Shown in pieces: positions 8,522 to 16,490 of a DNA stretch of 64,000 nucleotides. The stretch comes from Anaerolineae bacterium. GTDB taxonomy: Bacteria > Chloroflexota > Anaerolineae > Promineifilales > Promineifilaceae. A program made the translations under genes and the position numbers. Within the stretch, counting starts at the first letter, position 1. Each line of letters starts with the position of its first letter. The stretch covers positions 62,001 through 126,000 of the forward strand of contig JAMLHW010000007.1 in the NCBI GenBank assembly GCA_023954475.1, in the 5' to 3' direction. The notes under the pieces were generated by a model. It had not been told where the DNA came from. It saw only the letters and a list, made by a program, of their open reading frames with translations, and did not search any database.

Positions 8522-9268
8522 ATGCTTTTAGATGGAAAAGTCGCACTGGTTACCGGCGCTTCGCGCGGAATCGGACGCGCCATTGCCGAAGATTTGGCAG
8601 CCAACGGCGCAAGAGTCGCGGTCAACTACCACAGCAACGCCGAGGCAGCCACCGTAGTCATTGCGGCAATAGAGGCCAGTGGTGGTACAGCAATAGCTAT
8701 CCAGGCCGATGTCAGCCGCTATGATGAAGCGAATCGCCTGATTGTCGAAACGATAAAACAATTTGGTCACATTGACATTCTCGTCAACAATGCCGGTACC
8801 ACACGCGATACCTTGCTGATGATGATGAATGAAGATCAATGGGACACAGTGCTTGACACCAATCTCAAAAGCGTGTTTAACTGTTGTAAAGCGGTTGTGC
8901 GCCCGATGGTGCGCCGCAAACAAGGTGGCCGTATCATCAACATCACATCCGTTGTCGGGTTAATGGGCCAGGGCGGCCAAACGAATTATGCAGCGTCAAA
9001 AGCAGGTATTATCGGCTTTACAAAATCACTGGCAAAAGAGATCGGCTCGCGCAATATCACGGTAAACGCCATTGCGCCCGGCTTCTTTCCGACAGATCTG
9101 ACAGCCACACTTGATGATGAGATGATGAAAGGCATCATAGATTTCACACCATTGGGTCGCATGGGTACACCGGAAGAAGTAGCTTACATGGTGACATTTT
9201 TAGCGTCGGATCGGGCGGCTTTCATCACCGGTGAAACTATTCGTATCGATGGTGGATTGGCGATGTAG
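8522..9268 (+). CDS. fabG: 3-oxoacyl-[ACP] reductase
   Basis: A 248-residue short-chain dehydrogenase that reduces 3-oxoacyl-ACP with NADPH. It has the cofactor motif TGASRGIGRA at about residues 12-21, NNAG near 90, the catalytic Ser in 'NITSVVG' near 141, YAASK near 155-159, and the FabG-typical 'NAIAPGFFPTDLT' and C-terminal 'ITGETIRIDGGLAM'. The length is exactly typical. An AAAAGGTGATACG ribosome-binding region precedes the ATG. No acpP follows, unlike the usual fab cluster. Confidence 0.92.
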   Translation: MLLDGKVALVTGASRGIGRAIAEDLAANGARVAVNYHSNAEAATVVIAAIEASGGTAIAIQADVSRYDEANRLIVETIKQFGHIDILVNNAGTTRDTLLMMMNEDQWDTVLDTNLKSVFNCCKAVVRPMVRRKQGGRIINITSVVGLMGQGGQTNYAASKAGIIGFTKSLAKEIGSRNITVNAIAPGFFPTDLTATLDDEMMKGIIDFTPLGRMGTPEEVAYMVTFLASDRAAFITGETIRIDGGLAM

Positions 9269-9280
9269 GATAAACAACGA

Positions 9281-9670
9281 ATGAATGAACAGGCTGAAAA
9301 TCAGGAAATGCAGATAGAAGAGACGTCGGGTATCGGCCGAATTGAAGTCGTACCTGAAGTATTGATCGATATCGTTGCCCAGACCGCACTGTTGCAGGAT
9401 GGTGTGGCTCGTTTGGCAGATTTGCCACCCGGCGTCGCGCGGCGTACGAAGCGCCGTATGCGCCAGGACGGCGTCACACTTGAGCTGGATGACGACGGTG
9501 CAGCATTCGATCTCTATCTGATCATGCAGCCCCATGTCAATATGCTCGAAACGGGTCGCGCAATTCAGGTTGCATCCATAGATGCGGTGGACAAAATGGT
9601 CGGGATTCCGGTCAAAGCGGTAAACATTCACATTGAAGACATCGTCTATTCAGCAGATGACGCCAACTAA
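9281..9670 (+). CDS. Second Asp23/Gls24-like protein
   Basis: A 129-residue Asp23-type protein, paralogous to the one at 308-661. The shared features are an N-terminal 'GRIEVVPEVLIDIVAQTALL', a central Arg-rich strand ('RRTKRRMRQDGVTLELDDD'), and the C-terminal 'VDKMVGIPVKAVNIHIEDI'. It is more divergent than the first copy: the glycine-rich 'GVVAMAG' segment is replaced by 'GVARLADLPPG'. It lies between fabG (12 bases) and nusB (9 bases), so all three are probably co-translated. Firmicutes carry an Asp23 gene (yqhY) next to nusB in the same way, and yqhY has been linked to control of lipid synthesis; that parallel is established for Bacillus, not for this organism. Confidence 0.78.
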   Translation: MNEQAENQEMQIEETSGIGRIEVVPEVLIDIVAQTALLQDGVARLADLPPGVARRTKRRMRQDGVTLELDDDGAAFDLYLIMQPHVNMLETGRAIQVASIDAVDKMVGIPVKAVNIHIEDIVYSADDAN

Positions 9671-9679
9671 AAACCCACC

Positions 9680-10129
9680 ATGATAAATTCCAGGCATCAC
9701 GCCCGTTGTCTCGCCCTCGAAGTATTGTACGAGTGCGACATTGCCGGACACGACGCAATGCTGGTTCTCAGACGTCGCGTAACAGACGATCTCCAGAACC
9801 ACGAAAATGTCGCCTGGGATGACGATGCAATCGTATTTGCAGAAAAACTGATACGTGGCGTTCAGGCACATCAAAACCGCATGGACATTATCATCAAACG
9901 CTACGCACCAGAATGGCCACTCTCTCAAATCGCCGTCGTTGACCGCAATATTCTGCGTATCGCATTTTTCGAAATGCTGGGCGATGTCGATACACCACTA
10001 AAAGTCGCTATCAACGAAGCGGTCGAGCTATCAAAAGCATATGGATCGGATAGTACCTCCCGGTTTGTCAATGGGGTTCTAGGTAGTGTAGCCGAACATC
10101 AAACTGAATTGCGTTTTGTACAGAACTGA
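9680..10129 (+). CDS. nusB: Transcription antitermination factor NusB
   Basis: A 149-residue all-helical protein. It matches NusB with 'SRHHARCLALEVLYECDIAG' at the N-terminus, 'WPLSQIAVVDRNILRIAFFEML' near residues 76-97 and 'VAINEAVELSKAYGSDSTSRFVNGVLG' near 112-138 (the family signature). NusB with NusE/S10 binds boxA in rRNA leaders and prevents premature termination. The short spacing after the Asp23 gene suggests an operon. Confidence 0.92.
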   Translation: MINSRHHARCLALEVLYECDIAGHDAMLVLRRRVTDDLQNHENVAWDDDAIVFAEKLIRGVQAHQNRMDIIIKRYAPEWPLSQIAVVDRNILRIAFFEMLGDVDTPLKVAINEAVELSKAYGSDSTSRFVNGVLGSVAEHQTELRFVQN

Positions 10130-10161
10130 TCGGCGGCGGCAGGCAATGTATTTTTCAGAAC

Positions 10162-10746
10162 ATGGATAGTATTTTTGGCATTGGTATTCCAGAGTTGATT
10201 CTGATCCTCGTGATTGCAGGATTGATTCTGGGGCCAAAGCAAATCCAGTCCATCGCACGCAACCTGGGTCGTTTTACCGGCATGATTCGCAATATGTCGG
10301 GTGACATCCGCGATATTGCCCGCGCGTTGAGCATGGAATTGGACGCTATTGAAGACGTCAAGGCGGCCAAAGAGGATTTGGCGCTGCTTCAGGCAAACCT
10401 CGCTGCCTTACAACGTGATGTCGATGCCGCACGTCGTGAATTGATGAAGCCTGTAGCAGATGCTGAGAGAGATGTCGAAGCTACGCGCAATGCTCTGATC
10501 AAGTCAGGCGTTGATCTGCAAAAAACTGACGTTCAGGAAGATGATTCAGAGTCAGAGCAGGCAACCAGCGCAGACTCAGATGGTGCGGATGATTCCAGCG
10601 AAGCCGACTACTCGATTGCGCCTCCGCACATTGTCGAGCAACAACAGACAACTGCTACCCCGTCAGTCGATGTGGATGAACGCAATGGCAATTCGGCCGA
10701 TATACCCCTCCCCAACCCGATTCCAGTCCCAGGCGACGAAGAATGA
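10162..10746 (+). CDS. tatA: Twin-arginine translocase subunit TatA/TatB
   Basis: A 194-residue Tat component. Residues 1-24 form the single membrane helix ending in the Gly-Pro hinge ('IPELILILVIAGLILGPKQI'), followed by an amphipathic helix and a coiled-coil stretch to about residue 120. The last ~75 residues are an unusually long, acidic, Ser/Pro-rich tail. The length and the 'LGPK' hinge resemble TatB, but no other TatA/B gene is visible, so a single bifunctional subunit is possible. It overlaps tatC by four bases (ATGA), indicating translational coupling. Confidence 0.88.
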   Translation: MDSIFGIGIPELILILVIAGLILGPKQIQSIARNLGRFTGMIRNMSGDIRDIARALSMELDAIEDVKAAKEDLALLQANLAALQRDVDAARRELMKPVADAERDVEATRNALIKSGVDLQKTDVQEDDSESEQATSADSDGADDSSEADYSIAPPHIVEQQQTTATPSVDVDERNGNSADIPLPNPIPVPGDEE

Positions 10747-11504
10747 GCGAGCAACAAACAACTCCTTCCGGCCAGGAACTCCTGCAAGGCTGGCTCTTCC
10801 ATCTGCGTGAATTGAGAACGCGCCTTCTGTGGGCATTTCTTGGACTGGCTGCAGCCACCATTCTCAGCTTTATTTTCGCCGAGCAGATCTTGCTCATTTT
10901 GATGGAACCATATGGCGAAACATTGCAGACGCTGCGTCCCACCGAAGGCATTGAGACGTATTTTAAGATTGCCCTGTTATCCGGCGTCATCATTGCCATG
11001 CCCTGGATTGCACTGCAATTGTGGATTTTCATCTCCGAAGGACTTGAATCCAACGAAAAACGATATGTCTATGTCTTTGTACCGGCTGCAACCGTGTTGT
11101 TTTTGACTGGTGTCGCCTTCGCCTGGTTTATCCTCATTCCCACGGCGATCAGCTTCCTGTCAACATTCCTGCCCGATGTTTTCGACACACAATGGACGAG
11201 CCAGGAATATATCAGCTTTGTCACTGGTTTCATCTTCTGGCTAGGTGTCGCCTTCCAAATGCCGCTGATTTTCTATTTTCTGGCACGGCTGGGCATTGTG
11301 ACCGCCAAGGCACTGCGCGATCAATGGCGTATCGCCATCGTCGGCGTTGCCGTTATCGCCGCAATCATCACGCCATCCATCGATCCGGTGACTATGCTGC
11401 TAACGATGACGCCGCTTTTAATCTTGTATCTGCTCAGTATTGTGTTGGCAAAAGTGGGGCAGCGTCAATTTGACGCCAGGATGGTAGCCGACGCTGATGA
11501 GTAA
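10743..11504 (+). CDS. tatC: Sec-independent translocase subunit TatC
   Basis: A 253-residue six-helix membrane protein, the receptor for twin-arginine signal peptides. The N-terminal cytoplasmic 'LFHLRELRTRLLWAF' (residues 15-29) is the TatC hallmark, followed by the P-rich periplasmic loop with 'RPTEGIETYFKIAL' and 'FVTGFIFWLGVAFQMPLIFY' near residue 160. It is the last gene of the housekeeping run and is followed after 9 bases by a strong terminator. Confidence 0.93.
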   Translation: MSEQQTTPSGQELLQGWLFHLRELRTRLLWAFLGLAAATILSFIFAEQILLILMEPYGETLQTLRPTEGIETYFKIALLSGVIIAMPWIALQLWIFISEGLESNEKRYVYVFVPAATVLFLTGVAFAWFILIPTAISFLSTFLPDVFDTQWTSQEYISFVTGFIFWLGVAFQMPLIFYFLARLGIVTAKALRDQWRIAIVGVAVIAAIITPSIDPVTMLLTMTPLLILYLLSIVLAKVGQRQFDARMVADADE

Positions 11505-11513
11505 AATGTAACT

Positions 11514-11543
11514 ATCGCGTTTCACCGGAGAAACGCGATTTTT
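11514..11543 (+). terminator. Rho-independent terminator after tatC
   Basis: A perfect 10-bp stem (11514-11523 with 11530-11539, loop ACCGGA) followed by TTTTT. It ends the nusB-tat transcription unit and separates it from the convergent RNase H gene. Confidence 0.85.
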
Positions 11544-11556
11544 CTGTGCGTTATTT

Positions 11557-12441
11557 CTACGCAGCACGCTCCAATGCAACGGCATCTGCTGCCAGCTTGC
11601 CGGCTTCATCTAATCCCTGATGTGATTGACCTTTCGCATTGATCCAGGCAATTTTGTATTCGGCCGATAACCGATCCAACTCCTGCCATAAATCCGCATT
11701 GGCAACCGGTTTGCCATCCTTCTTCTGCCAATTGCGTCGCCGCCAGCCGTGAATCCAACGCGTCGCGCCCTGAAAAACGTAGTCTGATGTCGTGAAAAGC
11801 TGAGCGTGACTGCCCACCGGAACAAGCGTCAACGCATTGATAGCTGCTTCCAACTCCATGCGGTTATTGGTTGTCTGTGGTGTGGAACCACTCAATTGGC
11901 GCGTTTCATCCCCTTCTTCAATGACGACACCCCAACCACCCGGACCGGGATTTCCCTTGACCGACGAACGCAAGTAAATGCGGGGAGATTCGGCCGAAAT
12001 TTCAGCGCCCGGCGTAATCTCCAACCGTGCCTGCCGCGCCAGGCGATCCACGCGCTCATTCTGTGGATCACCGGAATGGCCGCGCACCCAATGCCATTCA
12101 ATAGTGTGCTCCTTACTGAGCGCCCACAACGTCTGCCATAAGTCCGCATTTGGTACGGGCTGACCACCTTTGTGCTTCCATCCCTTTTCTGCCCAGCCCG
12201 CAACCCATTCAGTGACGCCACGCCGCACATATTCCGAGTCAACGATCATTTCGACTTCGCTTGGGCGATTAAGTGCCTGCAATGCGTTAATCGCCGCTGT
12301 CAACTCCATGCGGTTATTTGTAGCATCGGGATCATTCCCAGTCAGCACTTTTTCACGTTCGCCGTAAGTGAGGATGGCCGCCCAGCCGCCAATTCCAGGG
12401 TTGGGATCCGCACCACCGTCGGTATAAATAACTGTTTTCAT
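11557..12441 (-). CDS. Double-domain ribonuclease H, second domain degenerate
   Basis: A 294-residue protein made of two RNase HI domains in tandem. Domain 1 (about 1-140) keeps the catalytic set: D8 in 'YTDGGADPNPG', E46 in 'NNRMELTAA', D68 in 'VDSEYV', H122 in 'RGHSG' and D132 in 'RVDRLAR', so it should cleave RNA in RNA-DNA hybrids. Domain 2 (about 153-290) is clearly homologous (GNPGPGGWG, TNNRMELEAAINAL, DYV, 'NADLWQELDRLSA') but only E196 of the four acidic residues survives: the positions of D8, D68 and D132 are R158, T218 and G281. It probably acts as a binding or structural module. Ordinary bacterial RNase HI is ~150 residues. Confidence 0.9.
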   Translation of the reverse strand: MKTVIYTDGGADPNPGIGGWAAILTYGEREKVLTGNDPDATNNRMELTAAINALQALNRPSEVEMIVDSEYVRRGVTEWVAGWAEKGWKHKGGQPVPNADLWQTLWALSKEHTIEWHWVRGHSGDPQNERVDRLARQARLEITPGAEISAESPRIYLRSSVKGNPGPGGWGVVIEEGDETRQLSGSTPQTTNNRMELEAAINALTLVPVGSHAQLFTTSDYVFQGATRWIHGWRRRNWQKKDGKPVANADLWQELDRLSAEYKIAWINAKGQSHQGLDEAGKLAADAVALERAA

Positions 12442-12467
12442 AAGAGCTACCCGTGCTGCTTTACGTC

Positions 12468-12495
12468 ACCGTGATCGACGAAAATCGATCACGGT
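12468..12495 (-). terminator. Strong hairpin downstream of galE
   Basis: A perfect 11-bp stem (12468-12478 with 12485-12495, loop CGAAAA) between galE and the RNase H gene. There is no T-tract on the minus strand, so it may be a Rho-type or processing hairpin rather than a classic intrinsic terminator. Confidence 0.5.
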
Positions 12496-12558
12496 CTGTG
12501 AACGCGATGCAATCTGCGGCTGTTTTCACGATAGTGTGGCAGAGTCCCGCCTCACACT

Positions 12559-13593
12559 CTATACAGCTTGCGTTCCATTTTCGTATCCATCGGGGTTCAT
12601 CGTTTGCCAGCGCCACATATCGACACACATGTCGTGCAGAGAGCGGTGCGCTCGCCATTCCAGTTCCTGTTCCGCCTTAGTCGGATTCGCCCACGCTTCA
12701 GCCACATCGCCTGGACGCCGCGCTGTAATCTGGTATGGAATCGTAACACCGGTTGCCTGCTCAAAGGCAGTGATGACTTCCAGCACCGATGAACCGCATC
12801 CCGTGCCGAGATTATAGGCAATGACACCAGGGTTACGGGTCAATGCAGCCAGCGCCGCCAGATGCCCTTGCGCCAAATCAACAACGTGAATGTAGTCGCG
12901 TATGCCAGTTCCGTCCTGCGTCGGATAATCGTCGCCAAAAACGCGCACGTAATTCAGCTTGCCGATGGCAACCTGAGCGACATACGGCAGCAAGTTGGCC
13001 GGCACACCGCGTGGATCTTCGCCAATCAAGCCGCTTTCATGCGCTCCAACGGGGTTAAAATAGCGCAGCAACACGATGTTCCACTCCGGATCAGCACGAT
13101 GAACGTCTTCCATGATGCGTTCCATCATCAATTTAGAACGTCCATAAGGATTGGTAGCATCCTTTCGCGGGGCGTCTTCGGTGATCGGCACACTGTCCGG
13201 TTCGCCATACACGGTACAGGAGGAACTGAAAATCAGGTTTTTGACGCGGTGTGTGCGCATCGCGTCGAGCAGATTGAGTGTGCCGGTGAGGTTGTTTTGA
13301 TAATATTCGAGCGGTTTCTCTACTGATTCACCGACTGCCTTCAGAGCAGCGAAATGGATCACGGCATCGATATGGGATTCGGCCGAAAATACCCCGTCAA
13401 TGCCATCCCGATCACGCAAATCGACTTCGTAAAAAGTGGGCGTCTTGCCGGTTATTTGGGCAATGCGATCGATAACTGCCACTTTGGCATTGCTAAGATT
13501 GTCGAGGATAGCGACCGTGTGGCCCGCTCCCAACAATTCAACGACAGTATGGCTACCGATGTAGCCGACACCACCGGTCACAAGTATATGCAT
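12559..13593 (-). CDS. galE: UDP-glucose 4-epimerase
   Basis: A 344-residue extended SDR that interconverts UDP-glucose and UDP-galactose with bound NAD. The Rossmann motif TGGVGYIGSHTVVEL starts at residue 6. The family features 'HFAALKAVGESVEKPLEYY', 'SSSCTVYGEP' and the catalytic NPYGRSK (Tyr/Lys near 149-153) are present, as is the substrate segment 'RYFNPVGAHESG'. Length and motifs are typical. It stands alone but would supply UDP-galactose to the glycosylation genes 6-30 kb away. Confidence 0.94.
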   Translation of the reverse strand: MHILVTGGVGYIGSHTVVELLGAGHTVAILDNLSNAKVAVIDRIAQITGKTPTFYEVDLRDRDGIDGVFSAESHIDAVIHFAALKAVGESVEKPLEYYQNNLTGTLNLLDAMRTHRVKNLIFSSSCTVYGEPDSVPITEDAPRKDATNPYGRSKLMMERIMEDVHRADPEWNIVLLRYFNPVGAHESGLIGEDPRGVPANLLPYVAQVAIGKLNYVRVFGDDYPTQDGTGIRDYIHVVDLAQGHLAALAALTRNPGVIAYNLGTGCGSSVLEVITAFEQATGVTIPYQITARRPGDVAEAWANPTKAEQELEWRAHRSLHDMCVDMWRWQTMNPDGYENGTQAV

Positions 13594-13650
13594 AAATCTC
13601 TCCGTTTTTCGTCGGCACGATGTATTGCTACAGCTCGGCCATCATGCGCA

Positions 13651-14094
13651 TCAATCGGTGACCGGATCATTTGCTGCAGTACCTTGCAGCTTCTCGAAAC
13701 GAATCGCCAATTTTTCCAGTGCCAGTTGATTCATTTCCTCTTCGGTCATGTTGTAACGACGGAAGAAGTCATGTTCACCTGTCAAAGTCATCAAGCGCAT
13801 ATGCAACGGTCGGCCATCGGCCGTTTCCCAGGCGAGCGTCACGCGTCGGTCGACCAGATCGAGCACCAGCGGCCAATACTCAGTGCTGCGCTCGTCGCGT
13901 GAGCGTGTGTGTTTGCCGTCGGCCGATTCCTGTCGTCCAGCCCTGAAGGCGGTCAAGCGCACGAAATATTTTTGCGCTGCTTCGATGATGTCAAGAACTT
14001 CGGCCGAAAACACCGCGCGCAAATAGTCACCATCCGGCAGTTGCCACACAAACTGAATATCAAACGAGTCACCCACCGCAATCAAATCATCCAT
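13651..14094 (-). CDS. Hypothetical protein
   Basis: A 147-residue soluble protein that I do not recognise. It starts at the ATG of 'MDDLIAVGDSFDIQFVWQLP' (14094); a further ATG 12 codons upstream is possible. The N-terminal half looks beta-rich. It has a basic patch near 'RAGRQESADGKHTRSRDER', and a C-terminal helix 'RYNMTEEEMNQLALEKLAIRFEKLQ'. No signal peptide or membrane segment is visible. It sits between galE and an EamA transporter on the same strand without tight spacing. Confidence 0.6.
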   Translation of the reverse strand: MDDLIAVGDSFDIQFVWQLPDGDYLRAVFSAEVLDIIEAAQKYFVRLTAFRAGRQESADGKHTRSRDERSTEYWPLVLDLVDRRVTLAWETADGRPLHMRLMTLTGEHDFFRRYNMTEEEMNQLALEKLAIRFEKLQGTAANDPVTD

Positions 14095-14147
14095 AAGTCG
14101 GAGTGTATACCAGTGACCGATGTGAATCAAGCCGCACTAAAAATCGG

Positions 14148-15074
14148 TCATAGAGACATCGTCTTGGACACCTTAACGCGATCCGGACGCCAATTGACAG
14201 CCCAAACACCAATGACAATCAAGGCACCGCCCAAAATCAACAACACCGTCACCATTTCACCGAGAAACACGACACCGCTGATCACACCAATAACCGGTAG
14301 CAAATACGTTACCGTCGTCGCTCGGGTCGCACCCCACTGCTGTAGTACGTAAAAATAGCACAAATACGCAAAACACGACCCCAATAGTCCTAACCAGATC
14401 AGCGCAAACACCGTCGCCCCATTCACACTTTGTGTACTGAAATCTTCTAACAGCAACGCTGCAATCCACACAAGAAAGTCAGCGACCAGCAGTTGGGAGA
14501 ATGCGAGAATCACCGGACGCACCCCTTGTAAGTAACGGCGTGCGTAGATCGCCGAAAATGCATAACATAAAGTCGCCACCAAAATAGCAAAATAAGGCAA
14601 CAATCCAGCGATTTCGCTACGCCCCAATTCCGGCGCAAACAGCAACACGACACCGGCAAAGCCAAGCAACAGCCCCACGACCTTGCCGCCCGTCACCGCT
14701 TCCGTGTGAAACACAAAACCGGCCAATATAATCGTAAATAATGGCACTGTACTGTTGAGCACCGACGCTGTACTGCTTTCGATACCGCTCACGCCTGACT
14801 CCGCCCAGGTGAACAACACAAATGGAATCGCCGTGTTGAACGCCCCCATAAAAGCAAAGTGCCGCCACATCATGCGGTCACGCGGCAAAGAGAGGCGTTT
14901 CCATTTCAGGATCGCCAACAAACCCAGCCAGCCGATCAACAAGCGAAAGCCCACCATTGTAAACGGCTGTAACGTCTGCACGGCGATCTTGATAAACATA
15001 AACGACGTACCCCACATCAAAGCCAACGCCAGAAATGCGATCCAAACCTTGTTATTATGTCTTGTTGAATTCAC
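14148..15074 (-). CDS. EamA/DMT family transporter
   Basis: A 308-residue integral membrane protein with about ten hydrophobic segments arranged as two EamA repeats. The first repeat starts with 'ALALMWGTSFMFIKIAVQTL' (residues 15-34), and the second begins near residue 160 ('LVATLCYAFSAIYARRYL'). DMT proteins export or import small metabolites such as amino acids; the substrate is not predictable. The gene and its upstream neighbour lack the TCGGCCGA octamer that is frequent elsewhere. Confidence 0.87.
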   Translation of the reverse strand: MNSTRHNNKVWIAFLALALMWGTSFMFIKIAVQTLQPFTMVGFRLLIGWLGLLAILKWKRLSLPRDRMMWRHFAFMGAFNTAIPFVLFTWAESGVSGIESSTASVLNSTVPLFTIILAGFVFHTEAVTGGKVVGLLLGFAGVVLLFAPELGRSEIAGLLPYFAILVATLCYAFSAIYARRYLQGVRPVILAFSQLLVADFLVWIAALLLEDFSTQSVNGATVFALIWLGLLGSCFAYLCYFYVLQQWGATRATTVTYLLPVIGVISGVVFLGEMVTVLLILGGALIVIGVWAVNWRPDRVKVSKTMSL

Positions 15075-15139
15075 AGGCCAATTCCATTGCAGCCATCAAT
15101 CAATGTTGGTCGTGTTAACCATCTCCAGTAAACAAAAAA

Positions 15140-15168
15140 GAACCGGGTTCCTGGATGAAACCCGGTTC
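15140..15168 (-). terminator. Rho-independent terminator after the UgpC-type gene
   Basis: A perfect 10-bp stem (15140-15149 with 15159-15168, loop of 9) followed on the minus strand by CTTTTTTG. It lies 33 bases after the stop of the ABC ATPase and closes that unit. Confidence 0.85.
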
Positions 15169-15200
15169 CTTCAGTTGTCGCTGCTAGGTGCAGCGTGTCG

Positions 15201-16301
15201 TTAACGAATCGCTTCTTCCGTGTCTTTGTCAAACAAGTGCATATTGTTCATATCGCCGACAAGTGACATGCGCTCACCGACATGTGTCTGCACGCGAATA
15301 TCAATCGTAGCGACAAAGCTCTTGCTGCCCGAATTCAGGTAAAGATGCAGCTCATGGCCCAACAATTCAACAACTTCTACCATCGCTTCAAACGGTGCAG
15401 GCACGATGTTGGGCGCCGCAAATTCAGCCTGGTAAATATGCTCAGGACGCAAACCAAAGATGACTTGTTTACCGACATAGGCTTCGTACGGTGCACGGCG
15501 AGCCTCCGGCACTTTCATGCGGAAGTCACCGGTATCAACATACAAGTTTCCTTCTTCACCGACCAGCGTAGCGTCGAAGAAATTCATGCTGGGGCTACCG
15601 ATGAAACCGGCAACAAACATATTGGCCGGCAAATTGTATAAATTACGCGGTGAGTCGACCTGGCGCAAATAACCGTCTTCGAGTACAGCGATACGGTCAC
15701 CCATCGTCATTGCCTCGACCTGGTCGTGCGTGACATAGATGAATGTCGTTTCCAGATCGCGATGCAACTTGGAAATCGAAGCACGCGCCGAAACGCGCAA
15801 TTTAGCATCCAGGTTGGAGAGTGGCTCGTCCATCAAGAAAACGGCAGGGTCACGCACAATGGCGCGACCCACGGCAACGCGCTGCCGTTGACCGCCGGAG
15901 AGTGCCTTCGGTTTACGGTCGAGCAAATTAGCCAAACCAAGGATTTCACCCGCTTCTTTGACGCGTTTGTCGATTTCGTCTTTGGGTGTCTTGCGCAGTT
16001 TGAGGCCAAACGCCATATTGTCGTAGACGCTCATGTGCGGATAGAGAGCGTATGATTGGAACACCATGGCGATGTCGCGATCTTTAGGCGGCACGTCATT
16101 GACAACGCGATCGCCAATATAGATTTCACCTTCGCTGATCTCTTCCAAACCAGCAAGCAAGCGCAAGTTGGTCGATTTTCCGCAGCCGGACGGCCCGACA
16201 AAGACCATGAACTCTTTGTCGGCAATGTCGAGATTCATGTTTTTGATGACTTCGACATCACCAAATCTTTTGTAGACGTTCTTGTAAGTTACGCTTGCCA
16301 C
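15201..16301 (-). CDS. ugpC: Carbohydrate ABC transporter ATPase (UgpC/MsmK type)
   Basis: A 366-residue ATP-binding subunit. It has Walker A GPSGCGKST (near 37-45), the signature LSGGQRQRVAVGRA (near 134), Walker B 'AVFLMDEPLSNLDAKLR' and the H-loop 'YVTHDQVEAMT'. The C-terminal ~120 residues form the MalK/UgpC-type OB regulatory domain ('FGLRPEHIY'). Such ATPases energise sugar or glycerol-3-phosphate importers and are often encoded alone as a shared ATPase, as here, with no permease genes nearby. It starts with GTG (16299-16301) behind AAAGGAGAG. A clear promoter and a perfect inverted repeat lie upstream. Confidence 0.9.
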   Translation of the reverse strand: MASVTYKNVYKRFGDVEVIKNMNLDIADKEFMVFVGPSGCGKSTNLRLLAGLEEISEGEIYIGDRVVNDVPPKDRDIAMVFQSYALYPHMSVYDNMAFGLKLRKTPKDEIDKRVKEAGEILGLANLLDRKPKALSGGQRQRVAVGRAIVRDPAVFLMDEPLSNLDAKLRVSARASISKLHRDLETTFIYVTHDQVEAMTMGDRIAVLEDGYLRQVDSPRNLYNLPANMFVAGFIGSPSMNFFDATLVGEEGNLYVDTGDFRMKVPEARRAPYEAYVGKQVIFGLRPEHIYQAEFAAPNIVPAPFEAMVEVVELLGHELHLYLNSGSKSFVATIDIRVQTHVGERMSLVGDMNNMHLFDKDTEEAIR

Positions 16302-16384
16302 AGGACACTCTCCTTTTGTATATGACGATTCAGTTATTGGACCAGTTATTCAGGAAATCTGCGCTTAAATAAAGCACTGACAAA

Positions 16385-16413
16385 ACTATAGCGATGCAAA
16401 ACTGATACGTCAA
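16385..16413 (-). promoter_or_regulatory. Promoter of the UgpC-type ATPase gene
   Basis: On the minus strand: TTGACG (16408-16413), a 17-base spacer, TATAGT (16385-16390). This is close to the housekeeping consensus and gives a leader of roughly 75-80 bases. Confidence 0.7.
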
Positions 16414-16414
16414 G

Positions 16415-16442
16415 CAATTTTGTTGACACTGCAACAAAATTG
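16415..16442. promoter_or_regulatory. Perfect 11-bp inverted repeat, probable operator
   Basis: CAATTTTGTTG (16415-16425), 6-base spacer ACACTG, CAACAAAATTG (16432-16442). The dyad abuts the -35 box of the ABC ATPase promoter, so a sugar-responsive regulator is likely to bind here. The regulator is not identified. Confidence 0.6.
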
Positions 16443-16490
16443 GTTAAATTAGTTTACTGTCCGGCTGAACTACCTGCTATCTGGAACGTT

